Source: Veillonella dispar
GTDB taxonomy: Bacteria > Bacillota > Negativicutes > Veillonellales > Veillonellaceae
Length of the DNA: 64,000 nt
Direction of reading: 5' to 3'
Assembly (NCBI RefSeq): GCF_900637515.1
Contig: NZ_LR134375.1
Span: 1,075,952-1,139,951, forward strand
The translations under genes and the position numbers were made by a program. Positions 33,650 to 42,284 of this stretch are shown here, in pieces (position 1 is the first letter of the stretch; the number at the start of each line of letters is the position of its first letter). Below the pieces are notes generated by a model. The model was not told where the DNA came from. It did not search any database and saw only the letters and a program-made list of their open reading frames with translations.

Positions 33650-35363
33650 TATGACTCTCTCCTTTCTGCGCTTCATAGAGGGTTTTATATAATCCATTTC
33701 TAGTTAACAATTCTTCATGTGTACCCTCTTCAACTATATGCCCTTCATCAAAGACAATAATTTTATCTGCTTTTTCAATAACCTCTAATCGTTGCGAAAT
33801 ACATAATATTGTTTGATCATTTACCGTATGCAATGTGTCTAAAATGGTGTTAACGGTTACTGCATCTAACGCAGAGAAACAATCGTCTAATAATAAATAT
33901 GGTGCATTCTTGTAAAAGCCTCGAGCCATATTAATGCGTTGTTTTTGGCCACCCGATAAGTCATGACCTTCCTCCGCAAGATTATGTAAATCATTATGTA
34001 AAAAATCTCCTAAATCTCTATATAAGTCTGCTTTTTTTGCGGCTACCTCAACCGATTCATGCATAGGTAAGTCTTTACCAAATTTAATATTATCTTCGAT
34101 GGTAGTGCTCAATAAATAAGATTGAGTTGGCACATAAGCAATTGAGTTTCTAAGCTTAGATAATGGTATATCTGATATATCTTGATTTCCAAAATATATA
34201 GACTTAGGCGGACACTCTTGTAGACCAATAAGTAGTTTAAAGAGTGTGCTTTTACCAGAACCAGGTTTACCTACTATACCAATAAAAGAGCCTTTACGAA
34301 TAGTTGTAGATACTTGAGATAACACATGCCCTTTAGAGTTTTCATAGTTAAAATCTAAATAACGTATATTGATATCTTCAAGTGGTAATACCTCCGTAGT
34401 GTCATCAATTGACTCGATTGGTAGACGTAAGAAGTCCGTAATACGATCTAAGGAGGCCAAACCTTTTTGGACAATAGAAATGAGCCCACCAAACCCAATT
34501 AAAGGTCCTACTATTAACATAATAAATGAATTTATGGTTACAAATTCACCTATAGTCATATTGCCTTCGACAGCTAGATGTCCACATATGAAAATACTAA
34601 TACTAATACAAATAAAGGGTGCAATTCTTGTTAAAGGGGTTAGTACAGAATCTAATAATGCAACATCCATATTTTTCTTATAGTTCAATTTATTTATTTT
34701 TTCAAAAGAATTAGAAATAATACGTTCCCTATTAAAAGCTCTAATTACATCTATACCTTGAAATAATTCTTGGCCAAATTCTGTCATGTCACTATACGTT
34801 GCCTGCGCACTACGCTGTTTAGCACGTAATTTCCGACCTAACACAAAGATAGCTACAATGATGAAAAATACAGGTGTCATAATTTTGAAAGCTAATAGAC
34901 CATCTATCTTTTGTATGAGAATAATTGATCCTACAATGGAATAAAATATGATATCCACCACAATCATTACACCTAAACCTAACGCTACACGAAGAGATGT
35001 AACATCATTCGTCATTAACGCCATTACTTTACCAGGTCCATTTGCCTCATAATATGTTGTTTTTATTTGTAATGCTTTTCTACACAAAATTTCACGAAAA
35101 AGGTACTCCATACGACGGATGGAACCAAGTAAGGTACGTCGTGAAATAACTTTTAGAATCGTTATGATAATAAATAATAGAATAAAGTAAATAATATAAT
35201 TGACTAAGCCTTCTTTATTGTGACTTAGTGTATCGATGGCATTACCAATGAATTGTGGCACAAATAAAAATGCTATATCAATAGCAATTAGCATAGTTAA
35301 GCCGATGGCATAAACCCAGCCTTCTCGGCGGAAAAACTGCATAAATAGCTCTATAGGTTTCAT
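33642..35363 (-). CDS. ABC exporter half-transporter (first subunit, degenerate Walker B)
   Basis: A 573-residue half-transporter with six membrane helices and an ATPase domain with Walker A GKPGSGKST, canonical signature LSGGQKQR and Walker B YLLLDDCFSALD, in which the catalytic Glu is replaced by Asp. This is the expected partner of the downstream subunit, whose signature is altered, so that one of the two ATP sites would be catalytically weak. The ATG at 35363 has GAGAGG upstream. It is divergent from tpx across a 286-bp gap. Confidence 0.92.
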   Translation of the reverse strand: MKPIELFMQFFRREGWVYAIGLTMLIAIDIAFLFVPQFIGNAIDTLSHNKEGLVNYIIYFILLFIIITILKVISRRTLLGSIRRMEYLFREILCRKALQIKTTYYEANGPGKVMALMTNDVTSLRVALGLGVMIVVDIIFYSIVGSIILIQKIDGLLAFKIMTPVFFIIVAIFVLGRKLRAKQRSAQATYSDMTEFGQELFQGIDVIRAFNRERIISNSFEKINKLNYKKNMDVALLDSVLTPLTRIAPFICISISIFICGHLAVEGNMTIGEFVTINSFIMLIVGPLIGFGGLISIVQKGLASLDRITDFLRLPIESIDDTTEVLPLEDINIRYLDFNYENSKGHVLSQVSTTIRKGSFIGIVGKPGSGKSTLFKLLIGLQECPPKSIYFGNQDISDIPLSKLRNSIAYVPTQSYLLSTTIEDNIKFGKDLPMHESVEVAAKKADLYRDLGDFLHNDLHNLAEEGHDLSGGQKQRINMARGFYKNAPYLLLDDCFSALDAVTVNTILDTLHTVNDQTILCISQRLEVIEKADKIIVFDEGHIVEEGTHEELLTRNGLYKTLYEAQKGESHNE

Positions 35364-35557
35364 AGGACCTCTCAGTTAAATTTCTATAATACAGGATTAT
35401 CATTATTTAAATATACTCCTTATAGTATACACATTTTTTTCATATATCTTAATACACCTATACGTATATAATGTAGTTTATTACAATATTCTCTCATTAG
35501 TAGTTACCAATAATATAATTTTTATAATCTATAATAACACTATATCGAATTTTTTAG

Positions 35558-35586
35558 TTTACTTATAGTAATGTAAGTGTTATACT
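35558..35586 (+). promoter_or_regulatory. Promoter of tpx
   Basis: TTTACT at 35558-35563, a 17-nt spacer and TATACT at 35581-35586, about 60 nt upstream of the tpx start. The remaining 35364-35557 interval is AT-rich; it contains a direct TATAAT repeat near 35524-35536 but no gene. Confidence 0.75.
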
Positions 35587-35649
35587 ATGCATAGATACAA
35601 AACGTATCCTTATAAACATTAGAATTAAAACTCTTAGGAGGAATACAAC

Positions 35650-36165
35650 ATGGAAAAACGTACTGGCGTAGTAACATTTGCAGGTGGCCCTATCACATTG
35701 GTTGGTCCAGAAGTTAAAGTAGGTCAACAAGCTCCTGACTTCACAGTTTTAAGCAACGACTTACAACCTAAAACATTAAAAGATTTCGAAGGTAAAGTAA
35801 AAGTTATCTCCGTTGTTCCTTCCCTTGATACAGGCGTTTGTGACGCTCAAACTCGTTGGTTCAACCAAGATGCTACTGCACTTTCTGATGATGTTGTAGT
35901 ATTGACAATTTCTATGGACTTGCCTTTCGCTCAAAAACGTTGGTGTGGTGCTGCTGGCGTTGATAAAGTTATTACTCTATCCGACCACAAAGATGCTTCC
36001 TTCGGTGAAAACTATGGTTTCTTGATCGAAGAACTTCGTCTTTTGACTCGTGGCGTAGTAGTAATCAACAAAGAAGACAAAGTTACTTATGTTGAATATG
36101 TACCTGAAGTAACTCAAGCAGTTAACTTCGATGCTGCATTAGAAGCAATTAAAGCTGATATCTAA
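35650..36165 (+). CDS. tpx: Thiol peroxidase
   Basis: Atypical 2-Cys peroxiredoxin reducing hydrogen and alkyl hydroperoxides with thioredoxin. The 171-residue protein has the peroxidatic cysteine C64 in [12 protein letters not shown] and the resolving cysteine C99 in KRWCG, the spacing typical of Tpx. The Shine-Dalgarno GGAGG is strong. Codon use is visibly more biased (for example AAA, GAA, GTT, ACT, TTC, AAC) than in neighbours, consistent with high expression. It is a single-gene unit on the plus strand with its own promoter and a strong terminator, as fits an anaerobe's oxidative defence. Confidence 0.97.
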   Translation: MEKRTGVVTFAGGPITLVGPEVKVGQQAPDFTVLSNDLQPKTLKDFEGKVKVISVVPSLDTGVCDAQTRWFNQDATALSDDVVVLTISMDLPFAQKRWCGAAGVDKVITLSDHKDASFGENYGFLIEELRLLTRGVVVINKEDKVTYVEYVPEVTQAVNFDAALEAIKADI

Positions 36166-36203
36166 TTCTTAGATATGCTGTTGATTATACTGTGGTGTAA
36201 TCG

Positions 36204-36234
36204 AAAAAAGACCGTACGGTGTACGGTCTTTTTT
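36204..36234 (+). terminator. Intrinsic terminator after tpx
   Basis: A 14-bp perfect stem AAAAAAGACCGTAC/GTACGGTCTTTTTT with a 3-nt loop, 39 nt after the tpx stop. It isolates tpx from psiE. Confidence 0.92.
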
Positions 36235-36275
36235 ATGTGGTATAGTATTTAAAGTTTTATTGTAGGTGAATTATA

Positions 36276-36671
36276 ATGTGGATTCGTATTTCTAAACTAT
36301 TATTAACGATAAAAAATATAGCCCTTATAGGCGTTGGTATTTCACTTTGTATTGCCCTTATCAATACATTAATAAGTCTCGGCTATGTTACGTGGGCAAA
36401 TATTCAAGGATATAGCACATACTCCTTATTAATTGAAGAATTAATTACCTTCTTCCTATACTTTGAGTTTATTGCACTCATCGTAAAATACTTTAAAAAT
36501 AACTTCCACTTCCCTCTTGATTTCTTTTTGTATATTGGGATTACAGCAATTGTAAGACTTCTAATTATTGACCATGAATCTGCATTTGATAATTTAATTT
36601 GGTCCGTTGCGATTCTTGTACTCGTATGTAGTTTAGTATTAGTAGAAAAATTTATTGGACATAATGAGTAA
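36276..36671 (+). CDS. psiE: PsiE family membrane protein
   Basis: A 131-residue protein with four hydrophobic segments (about 10-32, 50-68, 78-96 and 105-125). It shows the PsiE pattern, with EELITFFLYFEFIALIVKYF in the second and third segments and a conserved arginine in ITAIVRLLIIDHE. In E. coli psiE is induced by phosphate starvation and its function is unknown. AGGTGA lies 6 nt before the ATG. It stands alone between two terminators. Confidence 0.84.
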   Translation: MWIRISKLLLTIKNIALIGVGISLCIALINTLISLGYVTWANIQGYSTYSLLIEELITFFLYFEFIALIVKYFKNNFHFPLDFFLYIGITAIVRLLIIDHESAFDNLIWSVAILVLVCSLVLVEKFIGHNE

Positions 36672-36709
36672 TAGCCTTAAGAACTAAATTATAAAAAGTT
36701 AATATGAAT

Positions 36710-36741
36710 AAAAGGGCTCCTACAAATGTAGGAGCCCTTTT
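36710..36741. terminator. Bidirectional terminator between psiE and glutamine synthetase
   Basis: A 14-bp perfect stem AAAAGGGCTCCTAC/GTAGGAGCCCTTTT with a 4-nt loop, between converging genes ending at 36671 and 36764. A/T tails on both sides fit use in both directions. Confidence 0.92.
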
Positions 36742-36763
36742 TGAGCAATTAAATCAATCGATA

Positions 36764-38668
36764 TTAGAAGATATTTTTTGCATAGTTAGCATATTTAGCT
36801 TCTAATTCTTCCATTTTATCGTTCATTTCAATTTGTAATTGAGATGCTAAGTCATATTCACCGTCATTAAGTGCATCGATTAAACGAGTGAATAAAGATT
36901 TGCGATCATCGCTATCTTTAGCAAGATAGAAACGTAAATCGTTAACTTCTGCAAAACGTTTATCATCTACACTATTACGGCTATCAGTATGAATAGCTAC
37001 CATTTTACGAACAGTATCAAGATTACTAGGGATTAAACGATGTGCTAATACAAGTTTCCAACGTTTCAAAATAGATGCAATGAAGGAATCCATCAAGTCC
37101 TTAGCAAACGCATTACCTTGAGCCAATGTTTCAACTAATTCAGGATTGTTTTGGTAACCTTTAATATTTTCCCATACAGTAGCTGGTGCAATACCAAACA
37201 TTTGATTACGTTCTTCTTGAGTGAAATCATCGAATACGTCTTTTTCTGTACGGTATGCACGGTTTGTAGCAAGGTATTCAGCTGGTTCACCAACTTCTTT
37301 AGAAAGTTCTGCTTCCAATTGAGCTTGTGTTTTACCAGATGTAATAGCATATTTCATACCATCAAATGCAGAGATGAAAATCAATGCCAATGCAGTGTAT
37401 GTATTTGTATAAGGGTTTGGAGAACGCAATTCATAACGTGTTGCCATAGGATTATCGATATCGCGAATCAAACCACAAAGGATTGTACGGTTACGGCTAG
37501 GTTCAGAAGGATCAGTACCTAAGGATGTAACGATACATACTGGAGCTTCGAAACCAGGTTTCAAACGATTTAAGGAATCTGTAGTAGAGCTGATGAATGG
37601 ATTGATGGCTTCATAGTGTTTCAATAGACCCATGATTGCACCAATACCTAAGGAGCTAGCAGATTCTTTACGCATATCTTCTGGGCTGAACAAGTTAAGA
37701 AGTTTACCAGATTTCAATTTAGCCATAACACCAAAGTGTGTATGTTCGCCAGAACCAGCTACACCAATAATAGGTTTAGCATTGAATGTTACATCAAGAC
37801 CATTTTCACGGAATACTTCACGAACGATAATACGAGCTTGTAATTCATTATCTGCTGTTTGTAATGGGTTACCAGAGAATTTCCAGTCGATTTCCAATTG
37901 TTCTAATACAACTGCTTCATGACCATCTTCATCAAGTTTAGCTTTAACGCCACCTACTTCTTTATGACCCATTTCTGCTTCCATACCATATTGATCAAGA
38001 CGTTCTACGGCTTGTTCTAATGCAGTACGAACTGTACCATGAGTACGTTGCCAGTATTGTTCTTGTAATTTTTGGGATACGGATAATTCTTTTTTAGTAA
38101 CTGTTCTAGATGGAGTTTTTACCCAGAATTCCAACTCAGTAGCAGATGTAAAGATAATATCTACAACATCATCAGCTTTCACATGAGGCATACCAGGAAG
38201 ACCATGTTCTTTAATCAAAGATAATAATTCTGCACGAACATAGTCACAGCTATTTTTTAAGATAGAACGAGAATCAACATAACGGTAGTTATGCATCAAG
38301 AATGCAGGAATACGAAGTGTACCAGTTGGTAAACCTGTTGCTTCATCGATATTTTCATAGTTATAATCAACGAACCAGTTTACACTTGGGTCGCCCCACA
38401 TATCAACACGCGCATTATTCAATGTTGCAATATTTGTAAGTACTACAGAAGAACCATCTGTTTGAACAGCACGACCTTCGAAGAATGCTTCATAATCATC
38501 AAAGAATGCTGCCATAGGGATTTTTTCATCTGTATCATTACCAGCCAAATCAATACCTACAAGAGATACGAATTTAATTTCTGGATGTTGTTCTAATAGC
38601 GCAAGAACACCTTCCTTACCATATTGACCAGCTGGAATATAATACAATAAATCTTTAGTATTTGTCAT
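36764..38668 (-). CDS. Glutamine synthetase family protein, unusually long
   Basis: A 634-residue protein with a beta-grasp-like N-terminus (VGIDLAGND, then TDGSSV near residue 72), and the catalytic domain motifs ATELEFW, MGHKEVGG, TADNELQARIIVRE, GVAGSGEHTHFGV and NRLKPGFEAPVCI. It thus follows the order of type I glutamine synthetase, but is about 180 residues longer than usual (440-470) and shorter than type III (about 700), with an extra C-terminal helical region of some 150 residues. The nucleotide-proximal tyrosine site of adenylylated enzymes is not evident. Strong promoter and an attenuator-like leader precede it. Amide substrate is inferred; a gamma-glutamyl ligase is possible. Confidence 0.85.
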   Translation of the reverse strand: MTNTKDLLYYIPAGQYGKEGVLALLEQHPEIKFVSLVGIDLAGNDTDEKIPMAAFFDDYEAFFEGRAVQTDGSSVVLTNIATLNNARVDMWGDPSVNWFVDYNYENIDEATGLPTGTLRIPAFLMHNYRYVDSRSILKNSCDYVRAELLSLIKEHGLPGMPHVKADDVVDIIFTSATELEFWVKTPSRTVTKKELSVSQKLQEQYWQRTHGTVRTALEQAVERLDQYGMEAEMGHKEVGGVKAKLDEDGHEAVVLEQLEIDWKFSGNPLQTADNELQARIIVREVFRENGLDVTFNAKPIIGVAGSGEHTHFGVMAKLKSGKLLNLFSPEDMRKESASSLGIGAIMGLLKHYEAINPFISSTTDSLNRLKPGFEAPVCIVTSLGTDPSEPSRNRTILCGLIRDIDNPMATRYELRSPNPYTNTYTALALIFISAFDGMKYAITSGKTQAQLEAELSKEVGEPAEYLATNRAYRTEKDVFDDFTQEERNQMFGIAPATVWENIKGYQNNPELVETLAQGNAFAKDLMDSFIASILKRWKLVLAHRLIPSNLDTVRKMVAIHTDSRNSVDDKRFAEVNDLRFYLAKDSDDRKSLFTRLIDALNDGEYDLASQLQIEMNDKMEELEAKYANYAKNIF

Positions 38669-38681
38669 AATGGTTCCTCCT

Positions 38682-38762
38682 AAAAATAAAAAGACTCCAA
38701 CAAATAGATATATATTTCATATATCTACAGTGGAGTCTTCGTTGACCAATTATTTTGTTGAA
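38682..38762 (-). promoter_or_regulatory. Attenuator-like leader of the glutamine synthetase gene
   Basis: Terminator: AAGACTCCA (38739-38731) pairs with TGGAGTCTT (38699-38691), enclosing a smaller AT-rich hairpin and followed by TTTATTTTT next to the AGGAGG of the gene. Competing pairing: TTCAACAAA (38762-38754), the first transcribed bases, can pair with TTTGTTGGA (38704-38696), which overlaps the terminator's 3' arm. Such mutually exclusive structures are typical of attenuators. The signal is unknown. Confidence 0.7.
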
Positions 38763-38765
38763 CCC

Positions 38766-38795
38766 ATAATATCATATAGTGAAAATACATGTCAA
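38766..38795 (-). promoter_or_regulatory. Promoter of the glutamine synthetase gene
   Basis: TTGACA at 38795-38790, an 18-nt spacer and TATTAT at 38771-38766. The predicted start falls at about 38760, right at the leader segment able to pair with the terminator. The rest of the gap up to yqeY (38796-38906) shows nothing further. Confidence 0.85.
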
Positions 38796-38906
38796 TAACT
38801 TTCTATAGAATTTCATAATTCTCTTATCTATAAGTTTAAGGATTCTATTTTTATAAATTCAATATACTAACTATATAATACATTTACTTGTCTATTTAAC
38901 AATATA

Positions 38907-39350
38907 TTAACCAAGTAACTCTTTAACGATATTATTAACTATCTTGCCATCCGCACGGCCTTTAGTTTTAGGCATTACATGTTTCATAACATTACCCATA
39001 TTTACAGCATCGCCACAGGCAGTAATAGCTTCTTTAACAACTGTACGAATTTCATCTTCACTCATTTGAGCTGGTAAATATTTTTGTAGTACAGCCATTT
39101 CTTCTTTTACATGAGCGATTAAATCTTCACGGCCCGCCTTTTCAAATTCAGTTAAGGAGTCTTGACGAGTTTTCATTTCTTTTGCCAAAATACCAAGAAT
39201 ACCATTATCATCAAGCTCAACTTTATCATTGATTTCAGTATTTTTAATAGCACTGTTAACCATTCGAATTACAGAAAGCGCAGTTTTGCCTTCTTCGCGT
39301 GCTTTCATAGCGGCTTTCATATCTTCTTTTAATTGATCTTTTAAGCTCAT
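38907..39350 (-). CDS. yqeY: GatB/YqeY domain protein
   Basis: A 147-residue protein of the YqeY family, related to the tail domain of the GatB amidotransferase subunit. It begins MSLKDQLKEDMKAAMKAREE and ends with the GNVMKHVMPKTKGRADGKIVNNIVKELL segment typical of the family. It may bind tRNA, but its function is not established. AGGAGG precedes the ATG at 39350. It follows rpsU, a common Firmicutes pairing, with a hairpin and its own likely promoter in between. Confidence 0.93.
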   Translation of the reverse strand: MSLKDQLKEDMKAAMKAREEGKTALSVIRMVNSAIKNTEINDKVELDDNGILGILAKEMKTRQDSLTEFEKAGREDLIAHVKEEMAVLQKYLPAQMSEDEIRTVVKEAITACGDAVNMGNVMKHVMPKTKGRADGKIVNNIVKELLG

Positions 39351-39396
39351 TGTATCCTCCTGATCTATTTTAATTAGTAATAATCTACATCATACT

Positions 39397-39426
39397 ATTA
39401 TAAAGGTTAATCTTTACAGCATGCAA
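39397..39426 (-). promoter_or_regulatory. Possible yqeY promoter
   Basis: TTGCAT at 39426-39421, an 18-nt spacer and TATAAT at 39402-39397, about 45 nt before the yqeY start. It lies after the hairpin that follows rpsU. Confidence 0.6.
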
Positions 39427-39485
39427 AGATATAACACATTTAATCATACTACATTATTATATTATAGATAAAATAATATAAAGAA

Positions 39486-39532
39486 ACCCTAATCCTGGAT
39501 TTCATGAAGCCATGAAAAGGCAGAATTAGGGT
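39486..39532 (-). terminator. Hairpin after rpsU
   Basis: Arms ACCCTAAT (39486-39493) and ATTAGGGT (39525-39532) close a hairpin with an inner CATG...CATG stem, starting 7 nt after the rpsU stop. On the minus strand it is followed by TTTCTTTATATTATTTT. Probably a terminator, perhaps leaky, between rpsU and yqeY. Confidence 0.72.
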
Positions 39533-39539
39533 AATCATC

Positions 39540-39719
39540 TTATGCTCTGAATTTGCGTTTTCTTGCTGCTTCAGATTTTTTCTTTCTTTTTACGCTTGGT
39601 TTTTCGTAGTGTTCGCGTTTTCTTACTTCAGACAAAACACCCGCTTTTTGGCAGGAGCGTTTGAATCGACGAAGAGCACTTTCAAGCGTTTCGTTTTTAC
39701 CGACTTTGATTTCAGACAT
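39540..39719 (-). CDS. rpsU: 30S ribosomal protein S21
   Basis: A 59-residue basic protein read directly from the sequence: [19 protein letters not shown] at the start, a cysteine in [12 protein letters not shown], then [16 protein letters not shown] and a C-terminal run of Arg and Lys. S21 helps 16S rRNA pair with mRNA Shine-Dalgarno sequences during initiation. It has an overlong GGAGGGAGGG site 6 nt before the ATG and a perfect consensus promoter. The gene is short enough to be missed by length-filtered gene calls. Confidence 0.96.
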   Translation of the reverse strand: MSEIKVGKNETLESALRRFKRSCQKAGVLSEVRKREHYEKPSVKRKKKSEAARKRKFRA

Positions 39720-39782
39720 CTATATCCCTCCCTCCAAAAATAATCTCGGGAAGTGCTGATAATTTACATACGCACATATAAT

Positions 39783-39811
39783 ATTATATGTATAGGTATA
39801 GATGTTGTCAA
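39783..39811 (-). promoter_or_regulatory. Consensus promoter of rpsU
   Basis: TTGACA at 39811-39806, a 17-nt spacer and TATAAT at 39788-39783 match the sigma-A consensus exactly. It lies about 65 nt upstream of rpsU. Confidence 0.9.
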
Positions 39812-39876
39812 TATTTTCCGGTATATTTTATAGGAATTTTAATAAGTATTATAAAAAGAATACATTATACCTAATA

Positions 39877-40221
39877 TTAAGCTTCTGGCCAGCCCATTTC
39901 TTCGCCACCTAAAAGGTGAGCATGCATATGGAAAACAGTTTGACCTGCTTTTTTACCAGTATTGAAGATCAAACGATAACCATCTTTAGAAATACCAAGT
40001 TCTTTAGCTACATCACGAACGAATGGCAATAAACCTTCTACATAGTCTTCATTATTTTCGTTAAGATGAGCAATATTGGAAACATGGTTTTTAGGTACAA
40101 TTAAAACATGTACTTTTTTCACTGGTTCAATATCATGAAATGCATAGAATTTATCGTTTTCTAACACTTTTTTAGATGGAATTTCGCCATTGATAATTTT
40201 ACAGAAAATGCAGTCACTCAT
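39877..40221 (-). CDS. hinT: HIT family protein (HinT-like purine nucleoside phosphoramidase)
   Basis: A 114-residue histidine triad protein. It begins with the zinc-associated CIFCKIINGEIPS motif and carries the triad HMHAHLLGG near residue 100. HinT enzymes hydrolyse adenosine phosphoramidates and aminoacyl adenylates. AAGGAG lies before the ATG at 40221. It follows mtaB by 11 nt and closes the heat-shock operon run. No clear U-rich hairpin was seen after it. Confidence 0.94.
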   Translation of the reverse strand: MSDCIFCKIINGEIPSKKVLENDKFYAFHDIEPVKKVHVLIVPKNHVSNIAHLNENNEDYVEGLLPFVRDVAKELGISKDGYRLIFNTGKKAGQTVFHMHAHLLGGEEMGWPEA

Positions 40222-40232
40222 ACTATAACTCC

Positions 40233-41528
40233 TTATTCAATAATCAAATAATTATCTTCTAAACCTACAACAGTACCTCCGATGAGATCACCAATTTTAT
40301 GTGTCCCATCAGATTTAACTTTACCATTTACATACTCATTTGTTAAGCCCATGTAGTATCCATTCTCTTCCTTTTCGATGAGAATCTCACCAGGCTTACC
40401 AATACGAGATTTTGCGTATGCTTCATAGCCAGATTGGCTAAGCCCATTCAAAAGTGCTACACGGGTTTTCTTTACAGCTTCTGGTACTTGATCTGGCATA
40501 GTAGCTGCAGGTGTGCCTTCACGAATAGAGTATGGGAAGGCATGAATATGGGTAAATCCAATTTCACGAACTGTATTTAAGGTTTCTTCAAAGTCTTCAT
40601 CTGTTTCTTGCGGGAAACCTGCAATAATATCTGTCGTAATTGATAAATCCTTAATACGAGAACGTAAACTTGCAATCAAGTCTTTATATTCTTGCAATGT
40701 ATAATGGCGTTTCATCAACTTTAATACATGATCAGAACCGGCTTGTAGCGGTAAATGCAAATGTGGACAAACACGTTTATTAGTAGCCATTAATTCTACT
40801 AACTCATCAGAAACTTCTACTGATTCAATGGACCCGAAACGAATGCGGTATAAATCAGGAATCTCTAATAAAGCTTTGACTACATCGGCTAATGTAGGGC
40901 GACCTGGCAATTCAACACCGTAATTCCCCAAATGAATACCCGTTAATACGATTTCATGGAATCCATGTTCTACTAATCGTTTTGCTTCTTGTACAATATC
41001 ATCAACTTTACGAGATTTTAATTTTCCTCGAGTATAAGGAATGATACAAAATGCACAGTAGTTATTACAACCTTCTTGAATTTTCATGAAAGCACGAGCT
41101 TTATCAGATTCATTACCATATAATGGCATTTCTTCAAAGTTGGATTCGTTCATGATATCCCGTACAGCATTGATTTGACGCTCTGTAGATTCCAATTGTT
41201 CTACGAGCTCAACGATTTTTGACCGGTTATTGGTACCGATAACGAGATTAACACCATCGATAGCAGCAATTGCATCTGGATCAAGCTGAGCATAACAACC
41301 AGTTACAATCACATAGGCATCTTCATTTTGACGCTTCGCTTTGCGAATCAATTGACGGGATTTCTTTTCCCCCATATTCGTTACAGAACATGTATTAATT
41401 ACATAGATATCTGCTTTTTCATCGAAGTCTACAGCTTCGTAGTTATTTTGTAAAAATAAACCTTTCATAGCATCTGTATCATATTGATTGACACGACACC
41501 CTAAGGTTGTAAACGCAACGGTTTTCAT
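40233..41528 (-). CDS. mtaB: tRNA t6A37 methylthiotransferase MtaB
   Basis: Radical SAM enzyme converting t6A to ms2t6A at position 37 of tRNAs decoding ANN codons. The 431-residue protein has the N-terminal UPF0004 domain with cysteines in TLGCRVNQ, INTCSVTN and VTGCYAQ, the radical SAM CxxxCxxC motif CNNYCAFC near residue 150, and a C-terminal TRAM domain. GAGAGG precedes the ATG. The position downstream of dnaJ-prmA-rsmE is the standard Firmicutes location and separates it from MiaB, also present here. Confidence 0.95.
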   Translation of the reverse strand: MKTVAFTTLGCRVNQYDTDAMKGLFLQNNYEAVDFDEKADIYVINTCSVTNMGEKKSRQLIRKAKRQNEDAYVIVTGCYAQLDPDAIAAIDGVNLVIGTNNRSKIVELVEQLESTERQINAVRDIMNESNFEEMPLYGNESDKARAFMKIQEGCNNYCAFCIIPYTRGKLKSRKVDDIVQEAKRLVEHGFHEIVLTGIHLGNYGVELPGRPTLADVVKALLEIPDLYRIRFGSIESVEVSDELVELMATNKRVCPHLHLPLQAGSDHVLKLMKRHYTLQEYKDLIASLRSRIKDLSITTDIIAGFPQETDEDFEETLNTVREIGFTHIHAFPYSIREGTPAATMPDQVPEAVKKTRVALLNGLSQSGYEAYAKSRIGKPGEILIEKEENGYYMGLTNEYVNGKVKSDGTHKIGDLIGGTVVGLEDNYLIIE

Positions 41529-41552
41529 TGCACCTCTCTATTCTTGTTTAAT

Positions 41553-42284
41553 TTATAGTTCTAATTCATATCGAATCATCGCTAATGATCCAATAGCAGC
41601 CGTTTCAGCTCGCAAAATAGTATTACCAAGGGAAACTGATTTTCCACCACTCTCTATAATAGCATTGATTTCGTTCTCTTGATAGCCCCCTTCTGGACCA
41701 ATACAAATTAGTATGTCTGTAATTGACTCATCAGAGTTGACCTGTGAAAGAACATCTTTAATAGTATGTCCATCTTCATTTTCATAGGCTACCAATTTTA
41801 ATGCATCAGATTCTATTTCTAATACTTGTGAAAGTTTTTCCCCCACTACAAGTGTTGGCAGTTGATTTCGACCACATTGTTGAGCTGCTTCTAGCATTAT
41901 TTTCTCCCAACGAGTAGCCTTTGTTTGTAATTTCTTGTCATCATATTTAGCAACAGAATTAGCGGTAGATACAAGATAGACTGTATCAATATTTAACTCT
42001 GTCGCCTTTTGTAGAACCCATTCCAGCTTTTCACCTTTTAATAAAGATTGAACAAGGATAGTACGATAAGAAGATACATTTGACTCTACGTATTCAATAA
42101 GTTTTGCTTGAGCTTTGCCATCTATTTCTTCTGTAATTTGATATGTACCACACCGATTGTCGCTGCCGGTTACAGTTATGGGCTTCTCCATATTATGACG
42201 AAATACATGTAACACATGATGTGTCACATCTGTCGGTAATTCTATGGTTTCATCTAATGGTGTATGAATAAAAATCTTTTTCAT
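41553..42284 (-). CDS. rsmE: 16S rRNA m3U1498 methyltransferase
   Basis: SPOUT methyltransferase of 243 residues with an N-terminal PUA-like part (MKKIFIHTP, then HVLHVFRHNMEKPITVTG) and a C-terminal knot with ICIGPEGGYQENEI and LGNTILRAETAAI. It methylates U1498 near the decoding site. The ATG at 42284 overlaps the prmA stop as ATGA, which fixes the start despite a longer open frame and a weak Shine-Dalgarno. Confidence 0.95.
   Translation of the reverse strand: MKKIFIHTPLDETIELPTDVTHHVLHVFRHNMEKPITVTGSDNRCGTYQITEEIDGKAQAKLIEYVESNVSSYRTILVQSLLKGEKLEWVLQKATELNIDTVYLVSTANSVAKYDDKKLQTKATRWEKIMLEAAQQCGRNQLPTLVVGEKLSQVLEIESDALKLVAYENEDGHTIKDVLSQVNSDESITDILICIGPEGGYQENEINAIIESGGKSVSLGNTILRAETAAIGSLAMIRYELEL

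Noticed and set aside
35522-35540. PerR-box-like sequence upstream of tpx
   Set aside because: It is a TATAAT direct repeat, not the TTATAATNATTATAA palindrome; AT-rich DNA gives such matches easily.
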